From assembly GCF_009857915.1 (NCBI RefSeq), contig NZ_WWCM01000012.1, positions 62,001-126,000 on the forward strand: DNA of 64,000 nt, given 5' to 3'. The notes under the pieces were generated by a model, which was not told where the DNA came from, ran no database searches, and worked only from the letters and a program-made list of their open reading frames with translations. This document shows, piece by piece, positions 9,256 to 19,066 of the stretch (within the stretch, counting starts at the first letter, position 1; each line of letters begins with the position of its first letter). A program made the position numbers and the translations under genes. This DNA comes from Duganella qianjiadongensis. Its GTDB lineage: Bacteria > Pseudomonadota > Gammaproteobacteria > Burkholderiales > Burkholderiaceae_D.

Positions 9256-9263
9256 CGGCTGGT

Positions 9264-9803
9264 TTATTTGATGTCGAAGATGTCGATAGGGCGCGGCACC
9301 GGCTTGGTGCTGCGGCGCCAGCGGATCAGGCGGACCGAGAAATACAGGTAGAAGCCGCCCAGCAGGCCAAACAGCACGGCCGTTACCGGCTGGCCGAGGA
9401 AGTCGGGGTCCAGCGGCAGCTGGTTGTGCATATGCAGATAGGCTTCGAACAGGCGGTAGATCAGGCGGCTGATGAACAGCATCAGTATCAGCAGGCTGAT
9501 ACGGCGGTTAGGTGTATAGAAAAAGCCTTCTGCCGTGTTTTCCAGCCGCGTGGTCTGCACATTGTGGCGGCCCAGCAGCGCACCGATGGCGGCACCGGCC
9601 AGCAGCGCGCCCAGCGCTTCCCACTTGCCGAGCAGGGTGGCGGCGATCACGCCCAGACTGCCGGCGCTGATCACGGCGGTGCTGTAATGGCGCCACAGTT
9701 CCGAGCGGGTGCGTCCGAGCAGCGTCTTCAGACGCGAATAGATGCGCCACACGGCCAGAGGCACCAGTAGCAGCAGGGTGAGGGTGGTCATTTCAATATT
9801 CAT
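9264..9803 (-). CDS. polytopic membrane protein of unknown function (179 aa)
   Basis: About five hydrophobic segments: near residues 5-20, 42-60, 62-80, 102-120 and 140-160. The segment order (GALLAGAAIGALLGRHNVQTT, then TPNRRISLLILMLFISRLIYR) resembles CcdC/DUF1453-like small membrane proteins, but the match is by eye and weak. The C-terminus is cytoplasmic, basic then acidic. It stands alone on the minus strand between two plus-strand genes. The terminator at 9215-9255 ends it. Confidence 0.7.
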   Translation of the reverse strand: MNIEMTTLTLLLLVPLAVWRIYSRLKTLLGRTRSELWRHYSTAVISAGSLGVIAATLLGKWEALGALLAGAAIGALLGRHNVQTTRLENTAEGFFYTPNRRISLLILMLFISRLIYRLFEAYLHMHNQLPLDPDFLGQPVTAVLFGLLGGFYLYFSVRLIRWRRSTKPVPRPIDIFDIK

Positions 9804-9954
9804 TTCAACAGCATCTTGAAGTCAGTCGAGAAGCGCGATTGTACGCCAGTCTGCGCAGCCCCTGCCTTGACAAGCGATAGCGGCGTCAGCAAACTGGGCT
9901 CAGGTAGCTCTACAGGCGCAGCCTTGCGGCCTGCTAGCAGTGACAAGGAAACCC

Positions 9955-12411
9955 ATGAATCAAGCATTACCCAAGCTGCCGCTGACGGCAGACCTGCTGG
10001 CGCCGGCCCCGCAGCTGCAAGTGTCTGCCGATGGCTACGCCCTGCCGCCGCTGGCCTTGCAGCAGATCGTCGATGCGCCGCGTGCGCCGTCCATGAGCCT
10101 GAGCCCGCAGCGTGACCTGCTGGCAGTAGTGCAGACCCCCGCTTTGCCCGGCATCGCCGAAGTGGCGCAGCCGGAACTGAAACTGGCGGGTCTGCGCATC
10201 AATCCCCGCATCTATGCCCAGTCGCGCTTCTCGTTCGGCACCGACCTGTCGCTGCTGGAAGTGGCGACGCAGAAGCCGCGCCGCGTGCGCGGCCTGCCGC
10301 GCAATCTGCGGCTGGCCGATATGAGCTGGTCGCCCGACCAGCGCTATCTGGCGTTTTCCCATGTGGCTTTCAAAGGCGACAAGGGCGCGGTGGAACTGTG
10401 GCTGCTCGATATTGCGGCAGGCAAGGCAGCGCGGCTGTCGGCCCAGCCCCTGTCGGCCGTGCTGACGCGCGGCTTCAGCTGGCTGCCCGATAGCAGCGGC
10501 CTGCTGGTGCACTGGCGGCCCGCCGCTAGCGGCAAGGCGCCCGTGTCGGATGGCATACCGCGTGGTCCCGTGATGCAGGACAGCGATGCGGGTGCCGGTA
10601 TGCGCCAGCTGCGCACCTATCAGGACTTGCTGAAGAATGAACATGATGCGCGCCTGTTCGAGCATTACATTACCGTGCAACTGGTGCGGCTGGACCTGCA
10701 TGGCAAGGCGCAGGCTATCGGCGCGCCTGCTGCCTATGCCCGTACGGCGATTTCGCCGGACGGCCAGCACATCCTCAGCCAGTGCGTGACGCGGCCGTAC
10801 TCGTATCTGGTGCCGGCCTCGAATTTCGGCGAGCGCATCGAAGTATTGAATCTGGCCGGTGAAGTGCAGCACATGGTGGCCGATCTGCCGCTGGAGGAGG
10901 GCCTGCCGCCGGGGAACGACGCCGTTCCGGCCGGTGTGCGCAATGTGGGCTGGCGTGCCGATGCGGCGGCCACACTGGTGTGGGCGGAAGCGCAGGATGG
11001 TGGCGACCCCGCCCGTGCCGTGGCCGATGGCGTGCGCGATGTGCTGTACCAGCATGTTGCGCCGTTCACCGCGCCGCCCCAGGTGCTGGCGCGGCTGGCG
11101 ATGCGCTATGCCGGCGCGGCGTGGGGGCGCGGTGATCTGGCGCTGGTCAACGAGCGCTGGCACAAGACGCGCGACTTCCGCCAGTGGCGTTTGCAGCCTG
11201 ATCATCCGGCTGCAGCGCCCCAGCTGGTGTATGCCGGTTCATACGAGGACCGCTACAACAGCCCCGGCGCGCCCGTGCTGCGCGCCGATGCCAACGGCTT
11301 CGCGCGCCTGCTGATCGGCGCCGATAACAGCATCCTGCTCGATGGCGCCGGTGCGACGCCGGAAGGCGACCGGCCTTTCCTCGACCGGCTGTATCTCGAT
11401 ACGCTGCGCAAGGAGCGGCTGTTCCAGAGTGCGGCGCCGTACTTCGAAAATGTGGCGGCGGTGCTGAATCAGGAGGGCACGCTGCTGCTGACCACGCGCG
11501 AAACGCCGAGCGAACGGCCCAATTACTATCTGCGCGACCTATGCAAGCCAGAGGGACAGCAGCTGCTGGCCATCACCCGTTACCCGCATCCGACGCCGCA
11601 GTTGCGCGAAGTGCAGAAGGAGCAGATCCGCTACCAGCGGGCCGATGGTGTGGAGCTGACGGCGACGCTGATGCTGCCGCCCGGCTACGACGTGCAGCGC
11701 GACGGTCCGCTGCCGCTGCTGATGTGGGCTTATCCGCAGGAGTTCAAATCCTCCGGCGCGGCCAGCCAGACCACCGGTTCGCCTTACCGCTTTAACGCCG
11801 TCAGCTACTGGGGACCGGCAGCGTTTCTGGCCATGGGCTATGCGGTGCTGGATAATCCGTCGTTCCCGATTATCGGTCAGGGCGAAGAAGAGCCGAATGA
11901 CAGCTATCTGCCGCAACTGGTGGCCGATGCCGAAGCGGCGGTGGCGGAAGTAGTGCGGCGCGGGGTGGCCGAGCGCCACCGGATAGCCATCGGCGGCCAT
12001 TCGTATGGCGCGTTCATGACGGCCAACCTGCTGGCGCACACACGGCTGTTCCGCGCCGGCATAGCCCGCAGTGGCGCCTACAACCGCACGCTGACGCCGT
12101 TCGGTTTCCAGTCCGAGGAGCGGCCCTACTGGAAGGCGCCGCAGGTGTATCAGGCCATGTCGCCGTTTAACTATGCCGACCGCATCAAGGACGCGCTGCT
12201 GCTGATCCACGGTGCGGAAGATGCCAACTCGGGTACGTTTCCCGTGCAGAGCGAGCGCATGTTTCAGGCCATCAAGGGGCTGGGCGGCACGGCGCGGCTG
12301 GTGATGCTGCCCAACGAGGCGCACGCCTACCGGGCACGCGAATCGATTCTGCATATGCTGTATGAAACCAACCTGTGGCTGGATAAATACGTCAGGCACG
12401 CGCAACCCTGA
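9955..12411 (+). CDS. prolyl-oligopeptidase family S9 serine peptidase (glutamyl-endopeptidase-like)
   Basis: An 818-residue protein with an N-terminal beta-propeller (WD-like blades, e.g. MSWSPDQRYLAFSHV) and a C-terminal alpha/beta-hydrolase peptidase domain. The catalytic triad is visible: Ser683 in GGHSYGAF, Asp756 in HGAEDANSG and His790 in NEAHAY. The SGAYNRTLTPFGFQSEER segment is characteristic of the S9 subgroup that includes plant chloroplast glutamyl endopeptidase. No signal peptide is evident, so a cytoplasmic peptidase is likely. An in-frame GTG at 9940 exists, but AAGGAAA at 9946-9952 positions the ATG at 9955 as the start. Confidence 0.9.
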   Translation: MNQALPKLPLTADLLAPAPQLQVSADGYALPPLALQQIVDAPRAPSMSLSPQRDLLAVVQTPALPGIAEVAQPELKLAGLRINPRIYAQSRFSFGTDLSLLEVATQKPRRVRGLPRNLRLADMSWSPDQRYLAFSHVAFKGDKGAVELWLLDIAAGKAARLSAQPLSAVLTRGFSWLPDSSGLLVHWRPAASGKAPVSDGIPRGPVMQDSDAGAGMRQLRTYQDLLKNEHDARLFEHYITVQLVRLDLHGKAQAIGAPAAYARTAISPDGQHILSQCVTRPYSYLVPASNFGERIEVLNLAGEVQHMVADLPLEEGLPPGNDAVPAGVRNVGWRADAAATLVWAEAQDGGDPARAVADGVRDVLYQHVAPFTAPPQVLARLAMRYAGAAWGRGDLALVNERWHKTRDFRQWRLQPDHPAAAPQLVYAGSYEDRYNSPGAPVLRADANGFARLLIGADNSILLDGAGATPEGDRPFLDRLYLDTLRKERLFQSAAPYFENVAAVLNQEGTLLLTTRETPSERPNYYLRDLCKPEGQQLLAITRYPHPTPQLREVQKEQIRYQRADGVELTATLMLPPGYDVQRDGPLPLLMWAYPQEFKSSGAASQTTGSPYRFNAVSYWGPAAFLAMGYAVLDNPSFPIIGQGEEEPNDSYLPQLVADAEAAVAEVVRRGVAERHRIAIGGHSYGAFMTANLLAHTRLFRAGIARSGAYNRTLTPFGFQSEERPYWKAPQVYQAMSPFNYADRIKDALLLIHGAEDANSGTFPVQSERMFQAIKGLGGTARLVMLPNEAHAYRARESILHMLYETNLWLDKYVRHAQP

Positions 12412-12460
12412 GCGCCGGCAGGCGTACAATCAAGGCTACCCTGATGCAAGGAGAGTGTTC

Positions 12461-12625
12461 ATGCTGACGCCTGCTGCAATGCCCAAGCCCCATCTCTATC
12501 CACATCCCGTCGCGCTGTACCTGCACCGTGCGCCCGATCCGGTACCGGCTGATGATCCGGCGCCGCCTGCCGTGCCGCATCCTGTGCCGCAGGATGATCC
12601 GGTGCCGGACCACCACCCGAGCTAG
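12461..12625 (+). CDS. small Pro/His/Asp-rich peptide (54 aa)
   Basis: An AAGGAGAG Shine-Dalgarno (12448-12455) precedes ATG 12461 at proper spacing. The 54-residue product is dominated by P, D, H and V (DPVPADDPAPPAVPHPVPQD), with no signal peptide. A TACAAT -10-like box lies at 12425-12430 without a good -35. Small proline-rich peptides of this kind are common in Oxalobacteraceae and unassigned. The coding call rests mainly on the Shine-Dalgarno and the biased composition. Confidence 0.5.
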   Translation: MLTPAAMPKPHLYPHPVALYLHRAPDPVPADDPAPPAVPHPVPQDDPVPDHHPS

Positions 12626-12652
12626 ATCGCCTTACCGGCCCAGCGCCTAAAG

Positions 12653-15600
12653 CTAGTCGAAAGCCCAGTTGTACAGCACGTCCAGCGCATTGTTGGTGCC
12701 GGTCTGGAATTGCAGGGTAATGCGCGGGTTCAGCTTGTATTTGAGTTTGACCAGACTGGTGGCCGTGCCCGCGCCCTGCTCGAAGCTCAGGTAAGCCCGC
12801 GCCGACAGCCGCTTGCCGACCGTAACCACGGTGGACTGCAGTCCGGTGGCTGCGCCGGCTGCCGTGCCGGCCGCCTGCTTGACGCCCAGTTCATCCACCC
12901 CCAGCGCATTGGCCAGCCGCCCCTGGCCGCCGCCGAACAGGGCGCCGGCGGCGGTGCTGAGCAGGGCCATATCGTTGCCGCCCGTGCTGTCGATGCCGTG
13001 GCCGAGCACCAGCCACGCCAGCTTATCGCTATCCGATACATTGGGCGTAGAGACCAGTTTGGCGACAGGTGCCAGTGCCGTGCCGCGCACTTCCACCCCT
13101 GCTTCCACATTGGTTTCGCTGACCGCCTCGCCTTCCGGTCCATGCCGCACCGCCAGAATGTTCAGGCCGGGATTATCGTAGGCGCCGCTGAAGTTGATCA
13201 CGCCCCGTTCGATGCTGAGCTGCTTGCCGTACGCAGCATAGGTGCCGTTGACGACGCGGATGCTGCCCTGTACGCGCGGCGCGCGCCGCTCGCTGACGCG
13301 GATGCGCAGCGTACCGGCCAGCTGGGCGTTCAGGCCCTTGCCTTTCAGGCTGAAGGCGTCGCCCAGGTCGGCTTCCAGATCGATATTGAGCGGCATGGCT
13401 GGTGGCGCCTTGCCTGCTGCCGCGCCACGGCCGAGGATGATGACGTCGTCGCTCAGGGTAGGCGTGTTTTCATCGGCCAGTTCGATGCTGGCCCGTTCGG
13501 CGCGGTATTTGCCATTAAGCTGGAATTGCTTGGCGTCGCGCGTCAGGCTGCTGCTGCCGCTCACGACGAGGATGCGGTCAGGGCGGGCCAGTACTTCCAG
13601 CTTGTCGGCCACCAGCTTGAGGTTCATGCTGGCCTGATTATCGGCATAGCGCATCCAGCCTTCGGCACTGGCACGGCCTTCCGTGCCGTCGAAGCTGAGG
13701 TTCTGCAAGCTGAGCTGGTCGCCGCTGATGCGGGCCTGCAGCTGGCCATTGCGCAGCTTGATGCCCTGTTCCGGCAAAGTGAGCAGCAGCTTTTCGCCCG
13801 TCAGGTCGCCGTTCAGCTGGGGCGCGGCGAAGCTGCCGCTGCCGGCCACATTGAGCTTGAGCACACCATCGACTTCCATGCCGGGCTGGCCTGCCAGTGG
13901 CGCCAGCCATGCGATCGAGCCCATATTGGCGCTGCCACTTAGCGTGAACGGGCTGTGCTGGCTCAGATGGCCATCCACCAGCCGCGTGCTGGCATCGAAG
14001 CGGGCCTGTCCGGCGCGGCTGCCGTCGAGATTGAGCTGCAGGCGCAGATTGCCGTCGGCGAGGTCGGCGCGGGCATCGAGCAGGCGCAGGCCCAGCGCCT
14101 GCGGCAGATCGGCACCGGTGATGGTGATATCGCCCGCTTCGCGGTACACCCGCAGCATGCCATCGAGCGCTGGCGAGGCGCCATTGCTGGCGGCCTGCAG
14201 GTTGAATGACCATTCGGCGCCGATGTTCAGGGTGCTGCGCACGAAGTCATGCCATGCCGGTGACAGCTGGGCCAGATAATTGACGGGGATGGCTTGCGCC
14301 TGTCCTTTGCTGCGCCAGCTGGCGCCGTTCTTTTCCAGCTGGTCGAGGCGGATACTGCCTTCCGGCAGTTGCAGGCTGGCGCTGCCCATGCTGATCTGCT
14401 GCGGGTGCAGCAGACCGGCCACACCGCTGTCGCGTGCTGCCGTGACTTTGAAGCTGGCGGGAGCGGCCAGCGTGAAAGCGAAGCGGCCACGGTTCTGCAA
14501 GCTGTTCAGGGTGCCGCTCCAGCTGTCGCTGGCCCAGCTACCAGCCAGCCGCATGCTGGCATCGAAATCGCCATTGCTGGCGTTCAGTTGCAGCGTGTGG
14601 GCGCTACGGCTGCCGCTGGTCTGCAGGCGCAGGCGGTTGAGGTTCAGCGCGGGTGAGCTAAAACGGCTGATGTCGATATCGGCCACCATCGGCACGTCGC
14701 TGCTGCTGTCGGTGCTGCCCAGCGTGGCGCTGCCGCGGATGCTGGCGATCTGGCGTGCGCCGGGCAGGTGCAGATTGCTGCCATCGAGTGTGAAGCTGAG
14801 GGCGGGCTTGGCGCCCGTGCCGGCCAGTACGCCGGCGGCCTGCAGCGTGCCGCCAAACTGCGGCCCGAGCGGCGCCAGTTGCGGTGCTGCCAGCTTCCAT
14901 TCCAGCCTGTCGCCGGCTTTACCGAAGCTGCCTTTCGCGCTCAGCGCCATGCTGGCCAGATGCAGATCGATATCGGCGTTGCTGATGCGCTGGCCATCGG
15001 CCTGCAGCATGGCCCTGCCAGTGAGGGGCGCTGTGCCTAGCGTGGATGGCTGTAGCGTGAGATTGAGGGCGGCGCGCCAGTCCTGCGCCAGTCTGGCATC
15101 GGCGCGGAAATCGGCCTGTATGCTGCCGCTCTGGGCGCTGCCGAAAGCGGCGGGGTCCAGCTTCTGTAGCGTGCCCTGCACCTTCAGTTCGGGACGCCGC
15201 GCGGCACCGGCCAGCGTGAGCTCGCCGCTGGCGCGTATCCGGCCATCGGGATTGGGATGTTTGCTGGCGCTGAGCATCAGGCCGCGCACATCGAGCTCGA
15301 AACTGCTGCGCGGGGCGGCCATATTGCCGCTGATAGTGCCGCTGGCACTGGCGGCGCCGCCAATCTGAGCGCTGATAGCGTTCAGTTGCGGGGCGTCGAC
15401 CAGCCAGCGTAGCTGTTCGCCCGCTGCGCCGAAGCTGCCTTGGATGCTGGCGCTGTTCTGGGCCAGCTGCAGGCGCAGGTCGACGCCGCTCAGGTGACGC
15501 GCATCGGCACGCAGTGTGCCGCTGCCCGTCAGCGGGTGGCCTTCCAGCTTGCTAGCCTGTAGAGCTAGCGTAGCGCTAGCCTGCCATGCCGGTGACAGCC

Positions 15601-17071
15601 GGCCGTCCACTGTCACACTGCCATTCAGATCGGCCACAGGCAGCTGCGGGCCGAGGGCGGCCGGATCGAAATGCTGGCTGCGCAGGCCCAGGGCGAATTC
15701 GCGCCGGCCCTGCAGGCTGGCCTGTCCGCTGATGGCAAGACTGCCCTGACGGGCTTGCAGGCGCGCCTGCTGCAACTGGAGGCTGCTGGCGGTGAGCAGT
15801 GCCTGCAGCTCCAGCTGGAGTTCCTTCTGTGCCAATCTGGCCGTGAGGGTCTGCTGTTTTGCTGTACCGTGCAGGCGGATGTCGCCGGCCAGCGTGGTGG
15901 CGTGCAGGCTGCTGTGTACGCGGCGCAGATCGAGTTTGTCGGTATGCAGAACAAACTGGGCGCTTTCCAGTCCGGCCGGGTTTTTGTGCCGCAGCTTGCC
16001 GCCGCCAGTGAAGCGGCCAGCGCCACCAAGGTCGATGAGCACATCGTCGAGGCTGGCCGTGCTGCGGCCATCCTTGATGCTGCCGCTCAGGCGTGCCGCC
16101 AGCGTTTGCAGGGGCAATGCCTGCTGGTCGATAGTGCCTACTTTGCCGCGGTTGTGCAGCGTCAGGTGTCCCGTCAGCTGCTGCTGTGCGCTCAGGCTGG
16201 CCCGCAAATCCAGATCGAGCAGGGCGCCAGGCAGGCCTGCCTGCAGGGCCGCCGGATCTACGCTGCGCGCCTGCAGGTCGAGGCTGCGCACGGGCAGCGC
16301 ATCGAACGGGGCGAGGCTGGCGCTGGCGCTCGCTGTAGCGCTTTGCAGGCTGGCTTGGGCTTTCAGCTCAAGTGCCGCCAGCGTACCGCCGGCATCGAGC
16401 TGCACGCGCGCACCGCTGGCATGGGCCAGTGTGGCTTTGCCCTGCAGGGCAAAGGGGGCGCTGGCGTTCAGCTCCAGTTCGGCACCGATATCGCCATAGT
16501 CGGTGCTGGCGCTGGCCTGATGCAGGCGCCAGTGCAGACGGTCGGCGTCGAGCCGCAGGCGCAGTTTGCGGATCACATCCCTGCTGGCAGATTTGCTGCT
16601 GCTCAGGGTCAGCAGATCAATGCGGGCGTCGGCCAGATGCAGCACAAACGGCAGCGCCAGGCTGGTGGGGAGAGTGGGGGGCGGCGATTCTCTCAGGCTC
16701 TGCACGGTCAGCGCAGCGACGCGCAGCTCGCTGACCGAGAGACCCGCCGAGAAGTACTGCAGCGGCGACCAGTTGATGTCGATCTGTTCGGCCGTGATGA
16801 CGCTGTCTGCGCTGCGATAGACCAGATGACCGATGTGCATGCGGTGGTACAGCGAGCCGCTGACATCGCTGACGGTGATCTGGCCGCCGCTGGCGCTGGC
16901 GATGCGCTGCACCAGTTGCTGCAGGGTGGATTCGCGCCCTAGCAGCCAGAATGCTGCGGCCAGCATGGCGAGCGACAGCAGGCTGGCGAGCAGCAGGCGG
17001 CGCGGCCAGCGCCGCGCCGGTGCAGCAGCTTGGGCAGGCGGTTTGCCTTGGGGAGTAGTGGTATCGCTCAT
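12653..17071 (-). CDS. tamB: translocation and assembly module inner-membrane component TamB
   Basis: A 1472-residue protein with one N-terminal signal anchor (about residues 24-44), a very long repetitive beta-rich body (AsmA/TamB type, many SLxGxA-like strands), and a conserved C-terminal DUF490 domain (about 1130-1472) ending in YNWAFD. TamB spans the periplasm as a hydrophobic groove and, with TamA, helps move proteins or phospholipids to the outer membrane. It follows tamA with a TGATG stop/start overlap, so the two are translationally coupled. The length is usual for betaproteobacterial TamB. Confidence 0.93.
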   Translation of the reverse strand: MSDTTTPQGKPPAQAAAPARRWPRRLLLASLLSLAMLAAAFWLLGRESTLQQLVQRIASASGGQITVSDVSGSLYHRMHIGHLVYRSADSVITAEQIDINWSPLQYFSAGLSVSELRVAALTVQSLRESPPPTLPTSLALPFVLHLADARIDLLTLSSSKSASRDVIRKLRLRLDADRLHWRLHQASASTDYGDIGAELELNASAPFALQGKATLAHASGARVQLDAGGTLAALELKAQASLQSATASASASLAPFDALPVRSLDLQARSVDPAALQAGLPGALLDLDLRASLSAQQQLTGHLTLHNRGKVGTIDQQALPLQTLAARLSGSIKDGRSTASLDDVLIDLGGAGRFTGGGKLRHKNPAGLESAQFVLHTDKLDLRRVHSSLHATTLAGDIRLHGTAKQQTLTARLAQKELQLELQALLTASSLQLQQARLQARQGSLAISGQASLQGRREFALGLRSQHFDPAALGPQLPVADLNGSVTVDGRLSPAWQASATLALQASKLEGHPLTGSGTLRADARHLSGVDLRLQLAQNSASIQGSFGAAGEQLRWLVDAPQLNAISAQIGGAASASGTISGNMAAPRSSFELDVRGLMLSASKHPNPDGRIRASGELTLAGAARRPELKVQGTLQKLDPAAFGSAQSGSIQADFRADARLAQDWRAALNLTLQPSTLGTAPLTGRAMLQADGQRISNADIDLHLASMALSAKGSFGKAGDRLEWKLAAPQLAPLGPQFGGTLQAAGVLAGTGAKPALSFTLDGSNLHLPGARQIASIRGSATLGSTDSSSDVPMVADIDISRFSSPALNLNRLRLQTSGSRSAHTLQLNASNGDFDASMRLAGSWASDSWSGTLNSLQNRGRFAFTLAAPASFKVTAARDSGVAGLLHPQQISMGSASLQLPEGSIRLDQLEKNGASWRSKGQAQAIPVNYLAQLSPAWHDFVRSTLNIGAEWSFNLQAASNGASPALDGMLRVYREAGDITITGADLPQALGLRLLDARADLADGNLRLQLNLDGSRAGQARFDASTRLVDGHLSQHSPFTLSGSANMGSIAWLAPLAGQPGMEVDGVLKLNVAGSGSFAAPQLNGDLTGEKLLLTLPEQGIKLRNGQLQARISGDQLSLQNLSFDGTEGRASAEGWMRYADNQASMNLKLVADKLEVLARPDRILVVSGSSSLTRDAKQFQLNGKYRAERASIELADENTPTLSDDVIILGRGAAAGKAPPAMPLNIDLEADLGDAFSLKGKGLNAQLAGTLRIRVSERRAPRVQGSIRVVNGTYAAYGKQLSIERGVINFSGAYDNPGLNILAVRHGPEGEAVSETNVEAGVEVRGTALAPVAKLVSTPNVSDSDKLAWLVLGHGIDSTGGNDMALLSTAAGALFGGGQGRLANALGVDELGVKQAAGTAAGAATGLQSTVVTVGKRLSARAYLSFEQGAGTATSLVKLKYKLNPRITLQFQTGTNNALDVLYNWAFD

Positions 17072-18984
17072 CAGAAGCTGAAGCCTAGCGAGAAATGCAG
17101 GCGGTATTTGTGCACGGCGTGGCCGTAAGCCATGTCGACGTTGATCGGGCCGACGGGGCTCTTCCAGCGCGCGCCCAGACCATAGCCGGATTTGGGGTGC
17201 AGGGTGCTGAAAGTGTCGGCGGCATTGCCGGCGTCGTAGAACACGGCGGCGCCCCAGTGAGGGCGGAACCAGTGCTGGTATTCGGCGCTGGCGGTGCTCA
17301 GATAGCGCCCGCCGGTAATGGCATCGCCCACGCGCACGCCCAGCTCCTGGAACGCATAGCCGCGCACCGACTGGTCGCCGCCGGCCCGGAACAGATACAC
17401 GGCCGGCACGCCATTCTTGCTGCGCGATGCCAGTGCGCCCGCTTCGGCGCGCAGGATGAGGTTATCGCTGCTGCCCAGCGGGGCATACAGCACGCCGCGC
17501 GCATAGCCGCGCACGAAGGCTTCATCCGTCAGCAGGGGCAGCAGGGCTCCGCCCAGCTGGGCGCTGAGGGCATAGCCTTTGCTGGGGAATAGCAGGTTAT
17601 CGAGCTTGCGCCAGATGATGCCATAGGTGAGCGGCAGACTTTTGCTGGTACTGGAAGGGATGCCGTCCAGCGTTTTGGTTTCCGTCAGCAGTTCGAGCGA
17701 CAGATTGCGTTCCAGTAGCGGCGTGCCCCAGCTACGCTTGGCCGCCACGCTGGCCACGCTGGTCACCTCGCCGGCAATGTCGCTGCGTTCGAAGGCGGCG
17801 CCTAGGCTGTCGTTATAACCTTCCGGCGTGGTGGGGAAATACAGCGTGCTGTGGGCCGACTGTTTTTTGGTCTCCAGCGTCATGGCGCTTTTCATGCGCA
17901 GGCCGAACACCGACAGATCGTCGTAGGTAAGCGAGGCGCGGTTACCCGTATTGGTACTGAAACCCAGGCCGGCGCTGACGTTGCGCTGTTTGTTCTCGAC
18001 CACCCGCACCAGCAGCGGCAGTGGCGCCATGCCGGCAGCGCGGCTGGCCGGTGCTTCGGCTGCGGCCAGTTGCTCGCTGAGAATGGCGCTGCTGTCGGCG
18101 CTCACTTCCACGCTGCTGAAGTAGCCGCTGTCCTGCAGGCGGGTCTGGTAGGCCTGCAGCGCTGCTTCGTTGTAGTAGTCGCCCGGCTGGATCTGGTTCA
18201 GATTGGCCACCACGGACAGCGGATAACGCTTCAGTCCTTCCACCCGCAGCTCGCCGAAGCGCAGTTCCGGCCCGCTGTCGAGCACCACGCGCAGCAGGGC
18301 CACATGCTGCTCCGGATCGACCGTGGCGCTGCTTTCGGCAATCTGCGCGCGCGGATAGCGGCTCTGCACCACCTGCCGCAGCAGGCCGCGCTTGGCCTGT
18401 TCCCAGTCGTTCTGGCGGAAGATAGCGCCCTGTTTGAGCGCCCAGCTGGCCTTGAGCGCAGCGGGATCGAAGCGTAGCGCCGGCGCCAGATCCGGCGCGT
18501 TGTCGAAGCCCTGTAATTCCAGTTCCACTTCGCCTACCCTTACCGGTTCGCCCGGGCTGACGCGGATCTGCACAGCGGGGCGCTCTGCTTCGCGCTCCAG
18601 CGTGGCGCTGACTTCGGGCGAGTAATAGCCTTCGGTTGCCACCAGCGTGCGGATTTGCTCGGGCGCCACCCGCACCAGCCGCTGTAGCTGTTCCAGATCC
18701 ATGCGCGGGCTGTCGCGGAAGCGGCGCAAATCAAGGTTCTGTTCCAGCAGGGTGTCCAGTGGTGCCGGTGCGCTGATGCGCAGTGCGTAGTCGAGCTGCG
18801 CCTGTGCCGGCGCAGCGGCGAGAGCCAGCAGCGCGGCGCCGGCACGCCAGCAGGGCAGGGGTGGCGTTACACTAGGCACAACATTCGCCACTACTTTTGC
18901 CACAACTTGTGCCAAAATTCGTGAACCTGCTGATAATTTTGCGGGCAATGCCGGTAGCATGAGATTCCATTGGGGGTAAAGCAT
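17071..18984 (-). CDS. tamA: translocation and assembly module outer-membrane component TamA
   Basis: A BamA/Omp85-family protein with N-terminal POTRA domains (about 60-290) and a C-terminal 16-strand barrel (about 310-637). The VRGYAFQELG strand-6 motif and a terminal aromatic strand (FSLGFSF) are visible. The signal peptide core (WRAGAALLALAAAPAQA) sits far from the first ATG, and no start has a strong Shine-Dalgarno; ATG 18960 (Met9) or a later start is equally possible. It is the first gene of the tamAB operon and overlaps tamB by 1 nt. Confidence 0.93.
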   Translation of the reverse strand: MLYPQWNLMLPALPAKLSAGSRILAQVVAKVVANVVPSVTPPLPCWRAGAALLALAAAPAQAQLDYALRISAPAPLDTLLEQNLDLRRFRDSPRMDLEQLQRLVRVAPEQIRTLVATEGYYSPEVSATLEREAERPAVQIRVSPGEPVRVGEVELELQGFDNAPDLAPALRFDPAALKASWALKQGAIFRQNDWEQAKRGLLRQVVQSRYPRAQIAESSATVDPEQHVALLRVVLDSGPELRFGELRVEGLKRYPLSVVANLNQIQPGDYYNEAALQAYQTRLQDSGYFSSVEVSADSSAILSEQLAAAEAPASRAAGMAPLPLLVRVVENKQRNVSAGLGFSTNTGNRASLTYDDLSVFGLRMKSAMTLETKKQSAHSTLYFPTTPEGYNDSLGAAFERSDIAGEVTSVASVAAKRSWGTPLLERNLSLELLTETKTLDGIPSSTSKSLPLTYGIIWRKLDNLLFPSKGYALSAQLGGALLPLLTDEAFVRGYARGVLYAPLGSSDNLILRAEAGALASRSKNGVPAVYLFRAGGDQSVRGYAFQELGVRVGDAITGGRYLSTASAEYQHWFRPHWGAAVFYDAGNAADTFSTLHPKSGYGLGARWKSPVGPINVDMAYGHAVHKYRLHFSLGFSF

Positions 18985-19066
18985 GTTGCCATGTTACCGG
19001 ATTGCCCCAATTGATGGCGTACTAATAACGTTGCATACCTTTGCAAGAACCTGAAAGAACACTGTA

